Shown here: piece after piece, positions 20,960 to 33,543 of the stretch
Position numbering within the stretch: position 1 is the first letter of the stretch
Layout: each line of letters opens with the position of its first letter
From: Plenodomus lindquistii
Taxonomy: Eukaryota; Ascomycota; Dothideomycetes; Pleosporales; Leptosphaeriaceae
NCBI GenBank assembly: GCA_025504975.1
Contig: JANUWI010000007.1
Location: forward strand, 1,529,839-1,593,838
DNA length: 64,000 nt
Direction: 5' to 3'
Made by a program: the position numbers and the translations under genes
The notes under the pieces: generated by a model
Databases searched by the model: none
Seen by the model: the letters and a program-made list of their open reading frames with translations, nothing else
Told to the model about the DNA's origin: nothing

Positions 20960-22344
20960 GATTGAGGATGGAGTGGATGTGTATACATAGGATTTGAGCA
21001 GCAGATGAATGGAGTTTGGCTGTCAGAGTCGACGAATAGACTGTACAATTTTCACGCCCCCTTGGAACTTTGCAAATTGTGCTGCTGACGGTTCCCGGTG
21101 TGACTTCCTAGATGCTCGCGTCTGCACCTATTTACCGCCAAGTGCAGAGAAGACCAAGGGTAAAAAGGGAGACAAGAACAGCATTTCAAATCTCACCTTC
21201 CACGCCCCCTTCCAAGCATTAAGAAGCGACTCAACACAGCATCACTACACCACATTACTATGTTCTTACGACCCACTACCACTCCACACAGCCCAGTCTC
21301 CCCCTCCACCCAACATTGTGAAGACATTCACCTTGCCTTTATAAACGCCGTAACAGATTTGTGGAGAGCAGCAAGATTGACAAATATTATGTCTATGGTG
21401 TTCGAGCATTCACTCATTATATGGTGTGCTTGGACGAATTTCTGCACATTCTGACAATCCTCTTGCCCTTGGTATAGACACCTGATGCACCTCGAGATCA
21501 AGTGGTTCTTGCATCTGCGTTCTTTGACGTTATATTACTTGTATCAATAATATAAATCTGAAGATGACACGACTTGTACGCTGCATGCCGATTTCCGTCG
21601 TAGACATATCATTAATCATGCACCTACTCACTTGTCAGGAGCTCGTATTCGATCAGCCACTAAACGCGTGAGCACTACCTATCTACTGTAGCTAACACAA
21701 CCTACAAATTGCAAAGCTTAAAGTCCCTAAGTATTACACCTATTCTCTATAACTAGTAGAGGTTGTTTCTTACCATACTTGCGTGCTGTTGTTGTCTCCC
21801 TGCTAGTGTACAGGCTTAAGCGTCATGCTGGTAAGGTAGGTAAGGCAAGGACGCAACGAGGACAAGCTCCTTTACAGACCTAACATGGTAATGCTGCTGC
21901 AAAATTGGACACCTTCACGACGCATGGCAACGGTGGTGAGTAGTGGGGTGTGGGAGAGATCCGGAGGGTTGTGGCTTCCCCGACATCAGAGTACAGTAAT
22001 TGAGTTTGCCTATGTAGAGAATGACTCAATACTACAGTCTGATATGTGATGACGTTGACGTCTCCAAATGGCTGCTTACAAAGAGCGTCCAAAGTCATCC
22101 GTCATGAACGTGCGAGTGTCGGGCGGGCTTGGCATGGGCCCTTGGAAAATGGAACCTTGCAGGTGTCATACACTCCGCCGTCTCGCCATCAATCTCGCCG
22201 CCGTGCCCGCCACGGCTTCGACGCAACACACCCCTCCCCCACCACGCATGGTAGTCTCGCACCGGCGCAGGACTCCCTTCACACCCACCTGAAACAGCTC
22301 CTTCCCTTTTCTCCGCCGCCCCTTCCCTCCCTGCCCTCCCCGCC
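20960..22344. other. Intergenic region upstream of the m-AAA protease
   Basis: About 1.4 kb without a gene I can support. It contains the second dispersed repeat copy (21,640-21,820). The last 200 bp before 22,345 are pyrimidine-rich (CCTCC and CTTCC runs), as is common in promoters and 5' UTRs of well-expressed fungal genes. Confidence 0.45.
21640..21820 (+). repeat. Dispersed repeat, copy 2
   Basis: Second member of the roughly 180-bp repeat described at 3,609-3,788, in the same orientation, with shared start AGCTCGTATT, shared GTAGCTAACACAAC and shared end GGCTTAAG. Confidence 0.45.
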
Positions 22345-25008
22345 ATGTCCACACTCCTCCGCCGATCAGGTCAGCTAGCGCGCCTTTCCAGACCTTCGAT
22401 ATGCGCAACCTCCCACGCACCCCTCACCCTGCGCCGACGCGTGCCCATTCCACAATGCATCTACGCGCAACAACGGGCGCAGCGATTTGCGACGGGCCCG
22501 CCAGAGGAGCCCAAGAACACCAAAAAGGACGAGGAGCAGCACAAGAAGAAAGGCCAGGCAGACACGCCCGCGGACAGTGAGGCTGGGTCCAAGTTGACGC
22601 CCGAGGAGGAGAAGATGCTGGACCAGCTGGTCGAGTTTGTGTCCATGGGCGTGCCCAAGTCGCAAAAGGCCGTCATCAAAGAGGCCATGGACGAGATCAA
22701 GAAGACGGGCATCCCCCCCGAGCTGCGCCTGGAGATGGACCGCCTGCAGCGCGGCGAGAAGCTGGACCTGGCAACCGCCGCCAAAATCTCGCGCCTGGCC
22801 ACCAACATGGCCCGCAAGGTGGCCGACCAGGCCCGCTTCAAGCCAGATTTCGACGAGCCCCAGCAGAAGTCGGGCGCACACGACCCTGGCCCACAGCAGC
22901 GGGGCAAGGAGTCCAAGGGCCCAGGCGGCGCTCCAGGGCCCCAATTCGGCGGCGGCATGGACAACAACACACTCATCATGGCGGCCGTCCTCACCTACTT
23001 CACATACAAGTTCCTGTACCCCGGCGAGAACACAAAGGAAATCACATGGCAGGAGTTCAGGACCACCTTCCTGGACAAGGGCCTGGTGGAGAAGATTGTC
23101 ATCCTGAACGAGAAGAAGGCAAAGGTCCACCTCCACCGCGAGGCCGTCGCATCCATGTACCCCGACTCGCCCTCGGTCAACCAGAACTTCTACTACTACT
23201 TCACCATTGGCTCCGTCGAGGCTTTTGAGAGGAAGATGGACGACGCGCAGTACGAGCTGGGCATTCCCAGCGCAGAGCGCATCCCTGTTGCCTACTCGAA
23301 TGAGATCTCTTGGTTCGGTACCTTCTTGTCTTTCGGTCCCACGATCCTCCTCCTCGGTTCCCTCTTTTACTTCACACGACGTGCTGGAGGTGGTGCTGGC
23401 GGCGGTGCTGGTGGCGGCATCTTTGGCATGGGCAAGAGTCGCGCGAAGAAGTTCAACCACGAGACAGACGTCAAGGTCAAGTTCTCGGATGTTGCTGGCA
23501 TGGACGAGGCCAAGTTGGAGATCATGGAGTTCGTCTCTTTCCTCAAGGACCCAAGTCGCTTCCAGAAGCTCGGTGCTAAGATTCCCCGCGGTGCTATTCT
23601 CTCCGGTTCCCCTGGTACAGGTAAGACTCTTCTCGCAAAGGCAACTGCAGGAGAGTCTGGTGTACCTTTCTTCAGTGTCAGTGGTTCCGAGTTCGTCGAG
23701 ATGTTCGTCGGTGTCGGTGCCTCCCGTGTACGAGACTTGTTCGCCAACGCTCGCAAGAGCACTCCCTGCATCATCTTCATTGATGAAATCGATGCCATCG
23801 GTCGCGCACGTTCAAAGCAAAACTTCGGCGGTGGCAACGACGAACGCGAGGCAACACTTAATCAGATCTTGACGGAAATGGACGGCTTCAACACAACGGA
23901 ACAGGTCGTGGTTCTTGCTGGTACAAATCGACCGGATGTCTTGGACAAGGCGCTCATGCGGCCTGGACGTTTCGATAGGCACATTAGCATCGACAAGCCT
24001 ACCATGGACGGTCGTGGTCAGATCTTTGCGGTACATCTCAAGAAGATCATCACCAACGAGGACATTGAGTTTTTGAAGGGACGTCTAGCAGCTTTGACAC
24101 CAGGATTCTCCGGTGCCGACATTGCCAACTGTGTCAATGAAGCTGCTCTGATTGGTATGTATCCTCGCTTCAAGTCTCTTAATGTTCCCTGCTAACATGT
24201 CTCAGCCGCCCGCCACAACGCCGAAACCGTCACAATGGTCCACTTCGAACAAGCCATCGAGCGTGTCATTGGCGGTCTCGAAAAGAAGTCCCTCGTCCTC
24301 AAGCCAGAAGAAAAGAAGACCGTCGCCTACCACGAAGCCGGCCACGCAATCTGCGGCTGGTACTTCAAATACGCCGACCCCCTCCTCAAAGTCTCCATCA
24401 TCCCTCGCGGCCAAGGCGCCCTTGGCTATGCCCAATACCTACCCAACGGCGACACCTATCTCATGAACGTAAATCAGCTTATGGACCGCATGGCCATGAC
24501 GCTCGGCGGCCGCGTCTCGGAGGAATTACATTTCGAAACCGTCACCTCTGGCGCATCCGACGACTTCCGCAAAGTCACACAAATGGCCACAGCCATGATC
24601 ACCAAATGGGGCATGTCCAAGAAGATTGGCTACATCTACTTTGAAGACGGTGAGGGCCAGCAACTCACAAAGCCCTTTTCCGAAGACACCGCCAAGAACA
24701 TCGACATGGAAGTCAAGCGCGTAGTCGACGAAGCCTACAAGCAATGCAAAGACCTCCTTACCGAGAAGAAGCACGAAGTCGGCCTTGTCGCCGAGGAGTT
24801 GCTCAAAAAGGAGATGCTGGGCCGCGAAGACATGATTCGCCTCCTGGGACCACGACCCTTTGAAGACCCCGCGGATTTCCACAAGTACTTTTCAGGCGAG
24901 TATGGCAAGGCGCCGGGGTTAATGGAGCCAAAGGGCGATAGTGGAGTCAAGGGTCCATTGGTCCCACCGCCTGCGCCTGCGACATTCAAGGACCTTGAGC
25001 ATCGGTGA
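22345..25008 (+). CDS. Mitochondrial m-AAA protease (Afg3/Yta12 type)
   Basis: An inner-membrane ATP-dependent zinc metalloprotease that degrades misfolded proteins and matures others on the matrix side. Exons 22345-24154 and 24206-25008 give 870 residues. A basic presequence (MSTLLRRSGQLARLSRP) is followed by a charged linker, then two membrane segments near residues 210-225 and 323-345 that bracket an intermembrane-space domain. After a Gly-rich linker comes the AAA module: Walker A GSPGTGKT (about 421-428), Walker B IIFIDEID (about 476-483) and NRPDVLDKALMRPGRFDR. The protease site HEAGH is at about 646-650. Walker A has Ser where Pro is usual. Two membrane segments separate it from the single-pass i-AAA Yme1. 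I cannot tell Afg3 from Yta12 with certainty. Confidence 0.93.
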
Positions 25009-26584
25009 GAAAAGATCGTCTTGAAAAAGATTTAGGTTTCGTTTGTTTCAATCAACAGCATCAAAGACTTGGAGAACTGGTGTTTTTTTGGTCGGACTGA
25101 TTGCTTCGAGGTTATTTAGATCATATCACACTCTCCTCCACCTTTCTTCCTGCATCGCATTGCAGTGAAGTGTAGTATAGACGTGATGCAGAGCGAGATG
25201 GACTTGTATTGCTGTGTAGATATATTACAGTAGATTGAGAAAGACGGTGACGTACGTGTCGCATGTCTTAGTATAGAAGCGGCGCGACGGGATAAGAAAT
25301 AGGAATGTTAAGATATACCCACTCTCACTCACACCTACCTCATTCTTCCTTTACAGAGTCTGCTCGGTGCTAACTCTCATCGTGTATTCCCCTCCCCACC
25401 TCTGATACCATCGAAGCAGCAACGACAAGTTTACAAAAGATCTCACATCCATCACCTCCTAAGCTCTAGGCGCTACTCAGTATCCCAACACTACTTTCCC
25501 TCACATACACAAGATAAACACACGTGACCGCACCTTAATTGTTTACTTCGCAAGTAAGTATATCCTCGCTCTCGTCTTCTGTAGTTGATACATCTCCTCC
25601 TCGTTGCATTTATCACAAAGTACAGACGCGTGATTCTTGGTTAAGCTGGTGACGCGATCAATGAATACAAGCCGTTTGGAACGCTGGGTGTTAGGCCACG
25701 CATGTGTAATGTATCGTTTACTTCGTTTGTGAAAGGTAAGAGAAGGAGAATGGGTATGCGTAATGGTGGTTAATTGTCTAAACTTCATTGCTGGATTTGT
25801 ATGGCTAATTGGGTAGCTAGTAACGAGGTTTAGTGGTGTGTGTATTTACGTGTGGACTAATTGGGTAGTTATATAGATACATACACGTCCAGTGCGAGTG
25901 AGTGTATTTGTAGGATTGAGGTGAGATGCGTGGACGGAGCAGTGTATGCTTGATACACCGACGAGATCATCGTCGTGGTCGTGGGCGCAATGGATGCTTG
26001 GTATGCGGGATAACTTTCCCAAGGTCTCAAATTCCGCGTGTTGGGGATTGAACGACTTTGTTACAAGAGAGCCTGTATTCATCAAGTCCCTGCCTTACAC
26101 ACTACATAGCCAGAAACATCTCGTTCACACAGCAGCGGGGAGAAAACATATACAATTCAGATTCCATGAATAAGTCTCTAGTCATTTATAAATTGTAATT
26201 CAAATTTGAATGCCTCTGCTAAGGCTTTGATATAGCAAAATAGCCATAAATGCTAGATCTTGTTTTGGAATCAGGCAGTTTTTATAATGCGACCTCCTCT
26301 ATATGTTGGACTATATTTCTTGGGTTTTTGCTTGCTTTGGGCAATCAGTAGCAATGGCAGACGTGGAAAATCACCCTGCTCACCACAGTCCTACCCATAC
26401 GCCATCCAATTCTTGACGCTCTGTGGGCAGCAACGAGCTGTGGCCAGATCCACAGAGGAAGGAAAGCAAAGTGGCACGTTTACAGGACAGAGCAACGCGA
26501 AGCAAGTACAAACTGGAATGTCTCGCAATCCAAAACGGCGTGTCTATAAATGCAGCCTATGTCGTATAAGATGAATCAAACATG
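25009..26584. other. Intergenic region, no gene called
   Basis: About 1.6 kb between the convergent m-AAA protease and hydrolase genes. Only short open frames without family motifs are present. No inverted or direct repeat stood out. Confidence 0.4.
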
Positions 26585-27548
26585 TCACATCCCCACCGTC
26601 CTCAGAAAACTCCAAATCTCCCTATTGCTCTTCTCCCACGCATCCCTATACACCCAATGTCCCGCTCCAGGAACCGTAACCAACCTCAGCCCCTCCCCAA
26701 ACCAACCCTGCAATCCATCAATAATCCTCGGCGAAAAATACGGATCCTCGGTACCCCATAGCAGCATACTAGGCACCCGTTGCACATATGTCGCGTCAAA
26801 GCTGACATTTCGCCCATATGGCGGGGCAGGATAATTCTCATTGTAGAACCAGAGCATGCCCTGTATCGGAGACGCCTCGAGGTATGCCGCCGTTTCCGCG
26901 CGATACGTCGCATTGCGAATCCCACTCGTTATCGTCGAGATGTTCTTCGGATTGCCGGGGACGTAGGAAAAGTAGGGAATTGTGTATTCGGCGTATGCTT
27001 GGACGTCCTTGTCGCGCTCGAGTAGTGTGCCGAATGTTGGCAAAGGAGGCGTGTTCATGAGGATTAGGGCGTGGACTCGCGAGGGGTGCAAAAGGCTGAA
27101 TGTTTGGACGACTGCGCCGCCTACATCGTGGCCCACTAGTGTGGCTGTCGTTGCGTTTTCGTTGTCGAGCACTGTGAGCAGGTCTGACGCGAGGTTTTGC
27201 GTCGTGTAGTCTGATGAATTGGGGGATATGGAGGAGGGCGGGTAGCCGCGTAGAGTTGGCGTGATGACGGTGTATTGTTTGGCGAATTCGCCGACTTGGA
27301 AGTCATTGAATGTTGTTTCACGGTCGGGAAAGCCGTGTTGAAGGATCAGGTAGGGACCGGAGCCGTACTTGCGGTAGTGGATTGTTGCGCCGTTATTTTG
27401 GGTGAATATTTGTTGACCTTGGGGTGGGGAGCAGGGTGAGGCGATGGCGGCGGTGAGCCAGATAGTGGGCGTTACTAAGGGCTTTTGTTAGGATGGATGG
27501 ATAGTAGTGAAGTGATAACATACCGAGATACGACAAAGGGATATGCAT
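26585..27548 (-). CDS. Secreted alpha/beta hydrolase, epoxide-hydrolase-like
   Basis: Exons 27548-27524 and 27474-26585 give 304 residues. The N-terminus (MHIPLSYLVTPTIWLTAAIAS) is a likely signal peptide split by the 49-bp intron. The oxyanion-side motif HGFPD is at about 55-59 and RGYPPSS follows. The nucleophile elbow is GHDVGG with Asp125, so the enzyme uses an aspartate nucleophile as in epoxide hydrolases and haloalkane or haloacetate dehalogenases. The later acid lies in WGTEDPYF and the catalytic histidine in GAGHWVYRD. The cap contains NENYPAPPYGRN. Substrate is unknown. A secreted location is unusual for epoxide hydrolases, which are mostly cytosolic or microsomal. Confidence 0.85.
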
Positions 27549-28727
27549 CTTGGACCTTCGAGATCAATAGCGGGATTTGACACTGTCCAAGCCTTTTGCT
27601 GATGGAGTCGAGAGTTTGGAATTTTATTCTTTTCTACTAGAGATCTTGGTTTCCCCATTGCGATTTATATCATGTGCCTGTCTTGATTACTGATTCGTGA
27701 TAACTATACATGATGACGATGGTCCTTTCGGACTTGAAGCCGTAAACGCGTTCATCCCTGGCCAGCGAACAGGTCGCTTGGTAGCGCGCGGCCTAGCTAG
27801 TAAGTGGAAACCTAGCTAACGATTAACCGATTTAGCTCAACTTTCGTCAGAAGCTGTAATCCTGTACTAAAGTTAAACACGCTGTAGGGCATTATACCGA
27901 GGTTGTTAGTCAGGAAATGCGGGGGTATGTCCAAGGCAGGTTGCAGCATCCTACGCTTACCTAGCAAATTTCGTGTGTGGACAGTGTACGGCCGTACCAA
28001 TTTATTGATGAGTAGGGAGAGCGCAAAACAGCACTAGTTCAGTAGGATCCTGGTGTGGTTGCGGGTATAAACTAGTTCAAGTGATTATGTAGCCTCCGCA
28101 CTGGAAACAAAAGAGTGGGTGTTGTATAGGTGATCCTAAGGTTGTCAATTCTAATAAGTGCTGCAATGAAACCACGCCAAATGCTTGCGACTCACTCAAA
28201 GGGGGTGGGACCATCGGTACTTAACAGAACGTTCATCGCTTCACAGCATGCAAGCATGCAAGCGAGTTGAACGACCTAGGCTGGCATGACTTAGCGATAT
28301 ATTCTTTATCTATCTTGAGAGTACCATAAGACTGCGCTGGTACGACCACGTGAAGTAATGCGTTTCGGCTGTAACCAGCCTCACTGCATCAATTTCTGCA
28401 TTAAGCACAGGAAACGCTTGGAAACGTCCGGAGGCGATCTTCCTGCGGTGCCAGGGCAAAGCCTCAAGACAATGTTGTAGGTCTTGCGCGCTGCTACCTA
28501 GATTACTCAACGCTGCTTACTGCGTACATCAATGAAGTAGCACACAGAGATGCTCTTGATGCTTACATTTAACGCGCCACAGTGCTGTCTGCAACTATGT
28601 CATTGTCGCCCAAGTTCAAGATTTGTTACAGCAGAGATTCAAATTATCGTAGCTTCCAAGAGACACGATCAGCAAATGGTGATGTACTGCTTATCCCACA
28701 ATGGGAAAGTCTACATGGCATTATCCA
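27549..28727. other. Intergenic region, no gene called
   Basis: About 1.2 kb. A small perfect repeat of GCATGCAA occurs near 28,246-28,263. No gene or RNA is recognised. Confidence 0.4.
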
Positions 28728-29807
28728 CTATAGTCTACCCGAACGATTGTCATCAGAAAGCTTAAGAATGTTTCCCATACCGTTACTTAAAATGGTGTTG
28801 GCCAGACCCCCTTTCCCAGCAGCTCGAAGTTTTTCATCCTCTAGTCTGAGAAACTGCTCTACAGTCTTGATCCTGTTCGGATGAATCTCATCCAACAGCG
28901 CATAGTCACGCTTGATAACACCTTTGTTGCCTCCAGAATGCGCCCACATTTCCCAGAAACCGCTGAAATTCTGTCTTACAGTCATGGTTGCTGGATCCGA
29001 TAGATCTGCATTGTACCCAGCCGCTCCTTCAGGATAGGGAAAATGCTCAAAGTACACGTCCTTCGATATGTTCATGTATTGAGCGGGTTTGCCTGTCACC
29101 TTGGTGTACGCCGCGGCTAGATCTGCATAATGAACGTGCTCGATAGCAACCTCGAGGTCCATCCCGTCCGATCTTTCGGGGTGGTCAAAGAGCCAGCGGA
29201 CATAATACGCGCAGTCATCGAGTGATACGTGCGGGACGGCACCATCACCCAGTGGGACTGCCCAAATGACGGTCCCGTTCTTAACCATAGGTGTCATCGC
29301 TGCCCTTGAGAAGATTGCCATCTCCATGTATGGGCCGGTTGTGAAAACAGCAACGCCCATGTCGTTGCTCTTCCTCTGATGTAGCATCCACTCTGCCATA
29401 CGGCCTTTACCATCGTAGTGGCCGGTACGGAACTCTGGCTTGTACCCACTCTTCTTGTAGACGTAGTCGAGGTTACCAAAAACCAGAAACTTGATACCCA
29501 GCTCGACGGCCAGCTCGTAAGCGCGGATAGTCCAGTACGTCTCGGTCTTTTCACCGCAGTTGAATCCATCGATGTTGACGAAGGCTCCCCAGCATCCTGT
29601 AAATCCCTTGCGTAGATCATTCTCGCTGGCAAAAGTTCCCTCGATGAACTCAACGTCGGGTAGTTTTGCGAGCTCTTGGGCCCGCGCAGATGTGGAATCT
29701 CTTGTGAGAACGCGTAAGCTATAGCCTCCGTCTTGTGCAAGTCCACGACAAACAGGTAGACCTTGAGCGCCGGTAGCCCCAATGACGAAGATGCGACGAG
29801 CTACCAT
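28728..29807 (-). CDS. NmrA-like NAD(P)-binding protein
   Basis: A single-exon gene of 359 residues, from the ATG at 29807 (MVARRIFVIGATGAQG). The Rossmann loop GATGAQG opens the protein, followed by VLTRDSTSARAQEL and DVEFIEGTF, the usual NmrA pattern in which NAD(P) is bound without a dehydrogenase active site. The YxxxK pair of classical SDRs is not evident. Members act as redox sensors or as isoflavone-reductase-like enzymes; which applies here is open. The frame is open for another 80 codons upstream but those codons do not look conserved, and the ATG directly before the Rossmann strand is the natural start. Confidence 0.85.
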   Translation of the reverse strand: MVARRIFVIGATGAQGLPVCRGLAQDGGYSLRVLTRDSTSARAQELAKLPDVEFIEGTFASENDLRKGFTGCWGAFVNIDGFNCGEKTETYWTIRAYELAVELGIKFLVFGNLDYVYKKSGYKPEFRTGHYDGKGRMAEWMLHQRKSNDMGVAVFTTGPYMEMAIFSRAAMTPMVKNGTVIWAVPLGDGAVPHVSLDDCAYYVRWLFDHPERSDGMDLEVAIEHVHYADLAAAYTKVTGKPAQYMNISKDVYFEHFPYPEGAAGYNADLSDPATMTVRQNFSGFWEMWAHSGGNKGVIKRDYALLDEIHPNRIKTVEQFLRLEDEKLRAAGKGGLANTILSNGMGNILKLSDDNRSGRL

Positions 29808-31457
29808 GATGAAGCTCAGGTCTTTTGAAGCGCGGCCGTTATGAGAAGTTTGTCCGCTTGCAAGAGAGAACTTATCCAAGAAGGATCTTGGAAATGATTG
29901 CTTGAGAGAAGTTGGATCAATTAGAAGCCTACATGCCCTCCTTATGTAAAAATATGTAGTGCACGGAGTAGCGCGGGACAAGCGTAAGGTTGCGTCGGGA
30001 ATGGCTGGACTACGATCACTAATCTGACGACCGAATCCCCTTGCTAGCACGTCTTAGTAGGCCGTCCCAGACTAACCTCTATGGGTCTCTCCAACATTCT
30101 TACCTTTCGCTACTGGATGTTGTTTGGGTTCGGCCGTAAGATTCGGTAGGTACAACAGAAGTGCAAAGGTTGTAATATGCCAAGATGCGAGGTCCGTTGC
30201 ACTATGTGCTGCTTGTGTATGTTTACTAACCTAACCACTTGACCTGATGTGAATGTTCATTGAGCAGAAGGTCACCCATTGGACGAATTGCCTCGTAACC
30301 GCCTAACGTGTCTATGCGAAGATTTTTAAGTGTGTGACAGAAGCCCCACAGTCAGCAAGACACCGAGCACGAGATATGGACATGTGAGAGGATATTATCA
30401 GTTCGTGTGCCAGGTGACGTCGTAGACTATAAAAGTCGGAAACAGTTCCTGCTGGCGATGTTACCATATCTGGTCCTCCCAAAAGCATCATTGAGTCATA
30501 AAAATGGGATGGACTTCGACATGTGATTGCGGACGACCCAAGACGCACACAGCCTCTGAACACTTAGCAAACTTTGAACTCATATATTGATTAAAAACAA
30601 AGGGAAAGAAAAAAGCGACATCAGCTCTCCCACCAGTCCATATGCCCATTCGTCTTTATCAACAGAGCTCGGCTCATGTCACAACATTTACGTGACACCC
30701 TATGGCTTCAATCACAGCCCTGTGGCACGTTCATAGCATGGAAACCAACATTCGAGCCTCTGCGCGTACGGAGCACTTCCATATCGTTGCAAACCCTCAG
30801 CGGATCGCGGAAGCCTGTACTGTTGGGATCATCCGCCCAGGGGCCTCTTTCGTTTTCTGTCATGTCGAAGTACCACAAAGTTGTTCACGTTGCTTCCAGA
30901 CGGACCAGATGCATACTCGAATTCGAACCTGGGTTCAAAGGTTCTCGTTCGTCTTATGTGAAATCGTCGGGCAGTCCTGTAAGCGTACGGGTATCTCCAT
31001 CGTTGGCGAGTGTGCAGCTCGTTGTCGCCCCCTGCATGTCTTGGTTGTCTCAGTCCGCTAGCACGATGGCTTTGATAATTCATCTTCGTCCCGTGAAAAC
31101 TCCGCTGCATCAATAAATCTCCTTTTATACCGTATTCTGTAGTTTATACTTCTTGTCACACTTATTACGATTGTAGTATGAGCTGACCCCACCAGCCACT
31201 GGCTTTGCAGCCAAACTAAATGCATACCGTCTGAACCAAAATCCAGTCAAAGAGTAGCTGAGCCCTGGCGAAACCGAAACCGCTCTTCGATTGGACGCCT
31301 GACCGTAGCCTGGCGAGTCAGCTGACAGGAGGCATGCCTAATTCCGCAATGACGCAGTGGTAAATGGCCTTACATCAACTCACCCTGTGCTTCATAAACA
31401 GTCTTCAAGACGCAAGCCGGCGACCGCTTTGGCAGAACTGAATTGATAGCCGTCAAG
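29808..31457. other. Intergenic region with one weak coding signal
   Basis: About 1.65 kb. On the minus strand 30,884-30,708 is open for 59 codons (TTLWYFDMTENERGPW... ending NVPQGCD) and could be the last exon of a small secreted protein gene, but I could not build a convincing start or splice. Nothing else is recognised. Confidence 0.35.
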
Positions 31458-32072
31458 ATGTCACTCGATCCTCCTTTCGCGCTGTTTGTGCTCGACAAGC
31501 AGATTACAAATGAGGTGAGTGTCATCAGCTTTAATGCTACGATGCCATAACGCTGACACGCATAGTATATCGACGACTGTTTGACACGATCCTTCAAAGG
31601 CGACTATAGCGGCACGTGGAACTTATGGGTTGCGACGGATTCCTACGAGGACATGCCACCGCCGATGGTCAGGCCGCCACCACCAAATGCGACTGAGCCG
31701 CCGTTACCAAAAGATTACGCATCACCATGGATCAACAAAACTGTCGAAGACTGTGCCAAGTGGCTACAGGCCATGCCCGTACATGAAGGCGCGAATGCTG
31801 AGTCGGTGAACAGGGACTACTTTCTCGTGATGGATGAATACTCAAAGGATGATGATACGATTCAGGTCTGCCGCATCGTGAAAGAGGAGGGAGGTGTCAG
31901 GGTTGATTATTTCCCCCAGCCGACTGCTCAGATTCAGTTGGAAATGTGGACCAATCTGGACTCTAAGTACGAAGAGAAGGCCACCAACTATCGGAGAGCG
32001 AGATTATTCAAGCATCACAAGCCAGACAGGAGCAGATTCAAAGTAGGAGGCCCATACTGGCATGAATGCTAG
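31458..32072 (+). CDS. Hypothetical protein, 187 residues
   Basis: Exons 31458-31514 and 31566-32072, joined across a 51-bp intron with GTGAGT and TAG ends, encode MSLDPPFALFVLDKQITNE followed by YIDDCLTRSFKGDYSGTWNLW. No signal peptide or membrane segment is seen. The middle has a proline-rich stretch (PPPMVRPPPPNATEPPLP). The later part (DYFLVMDEYSKDDDTIQVCRIVKEEGG) looks like a compact fold. I do not recognise the family. The first exon matters: an ATG inside the second exon would lose the N-terminus. Confidence 0.65.
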
Positions 32073-32180
32073 TTTCCAGCCTCCGTACCTTACGGCAGAC
32101 GGGGAAAATACATAATCAAGAGGTCTTTCAAGCGATACTCTTGTACCTACTGGCTGTGCATGTCAATCATCGAGGCTCTC

Positions 32181-33543
32181 TCACTTTGAATATGTAAGAG
32201 CATATGAAATCTCCTCGAACCAAGGGTGCTTCAAGACGTCTCTCGCCGTCAGCCGTGCCGACCGTTCGAGTCGCAACATGCTTTTGATGATTCCGCCCAA
32301 AGTGACTATGTCTTCACGCCTTAGATCCTCCCTCCGATATCCGTCAAAGTACGTCTTCTCCAACCAGTGTTGCAGGATGTAATCTGACTCCTCTCCTGGC
32401 GATGCTTTGTCCATGTCATGCCACTTCTTCTGCCAGCGTTGAGGAACTTGGTCACCCGTCATTTGGAACATTTGGCGCACAAGGATTGTAGGTGTTGTTC
32501 CAATGCTATCGAAAGGCGGTTGGCCGACAAAGAATTCGAACAACTATGTTGGTATGTTAACACTCGCTCAGCACCAATAAACATCTGACCCGCGTAGTCG
32601 TGGTACGTACCATGCAGCCCATACTCCACAGGTCCATACGATAGTCAACGTTGTCCCTAAATATTATTTCGGGAGCTCGCAGACACAATGGTATATGGAG
32701 CACCTCGGGTACGCTGTTTCTCTGAAAGGACTGACCGTAGTCAATGATCTTGACCGCGGGTGGCGGCATCGATTTGGGAATCCGGTAGTTGGCTGCGCGG
32801 ACAAGATATCGAGGCAATCTGGGACCAAGTTCCGCGTTGTCTACTCGTTTCACTTCACCCAACCGCGGCACTCCCAGCTTGTCGATGAAATTTTGTTCGC
32901 TCATGTCATGCATCGAAGGTATGGCGAAGGCCAGATTCCGGATGTGCAAATCTGCTGAGAGTCAGCACAAACGGGCAATGTATAGAAGAGGCTATTACCT
33001 CCATGGGCAATGCCAGCGTCGTGCAAGCTACACAATGCGCGAAGGGCCTGTTTCGCAATAGTTTTGGCCGTGTTTGCTGGAAGTCGCTCACCAGCAAAAC
33101 GGGAATCGAGATAGTCGGCCACGCTTGGACCAAGCATCTCCAATACGATGCAGCTGTGGGTACCATTGGGGCCTTCGGTCGTGAAGTGGCCTTGCATCCT
33201 CATCACATGGTCATCTTGCTCGTCGGTAGTGATGGCCGCAATGGCGGTCAATGTGTCGAGCTCCCGGTTGTCTTCGACGCCTTCAGACACGGCGATTTTA
33301 ACAGCAACGTATGTTTCATTGCTGTCCATTGATTAGTAACTTCACAAAAGATTCAAGAGATGAATACAACCTCTGGTCTCTTGCGGCCCACACAGTCGAG
33401 TACCCACCCCAACCAAGCTGGTGCAGAATCTTGTAGCGACCTCGTCCTAGATTGTCGCCAAGGTGAACAGGGTGATATCCGCCAGGTCTGTAGCGATAGA
33501 GCGATTCGGCATCGGCATTGCAAGTATATAGCAGCTGGTTCAT
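32181..33543 (-). CDS. SRPK-like serine/threonine protein kinase
   Basis: Exons 33543-33371, 33321-32999, 32951-32611 and 32543-32181 give 399 residues with matching phases. The ATP loop is QLGWGGYSTVWAARDQ and the catalytic lysine lies in YVAVKIAV. The catalytic loop reads AHGDLHIRNL, with Gly in place of the Arg of HRD; the metal motif is IIDYGQS (DYG for DFG). APEIIF and WSMGCMLFEFFVG follow, and the C-lobe ends in LTARDVLKHPWFEE. This is the pattern of the expanded SRPK-like kinases of filamentous fungi rather than of the classical SR-protein kinase, which uses HTDIKPEN. The first intron has a weak GTTGTA donor but a clear TACTAAT branch site. Confidence 0.85.

Noticed and set aside
22375..23460. 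A 361-codon open frame on the minus strand opposite the m-AAA protease
   Set aside because: It is the GC-rich shadow of the protease coding sequence; the translation is Leu/Val-rich low-complexity sequence without motifs.
28246..28263. GCATGCAA short tandem repeat as a regulatory array
   Set aside because: Only two units; could easily be chance.
30676..31116. A 146-codon plus-strand frame
   Set aside because: Ser/Val-rich without family motifs; the opposite strand shows the more protein-like segment.
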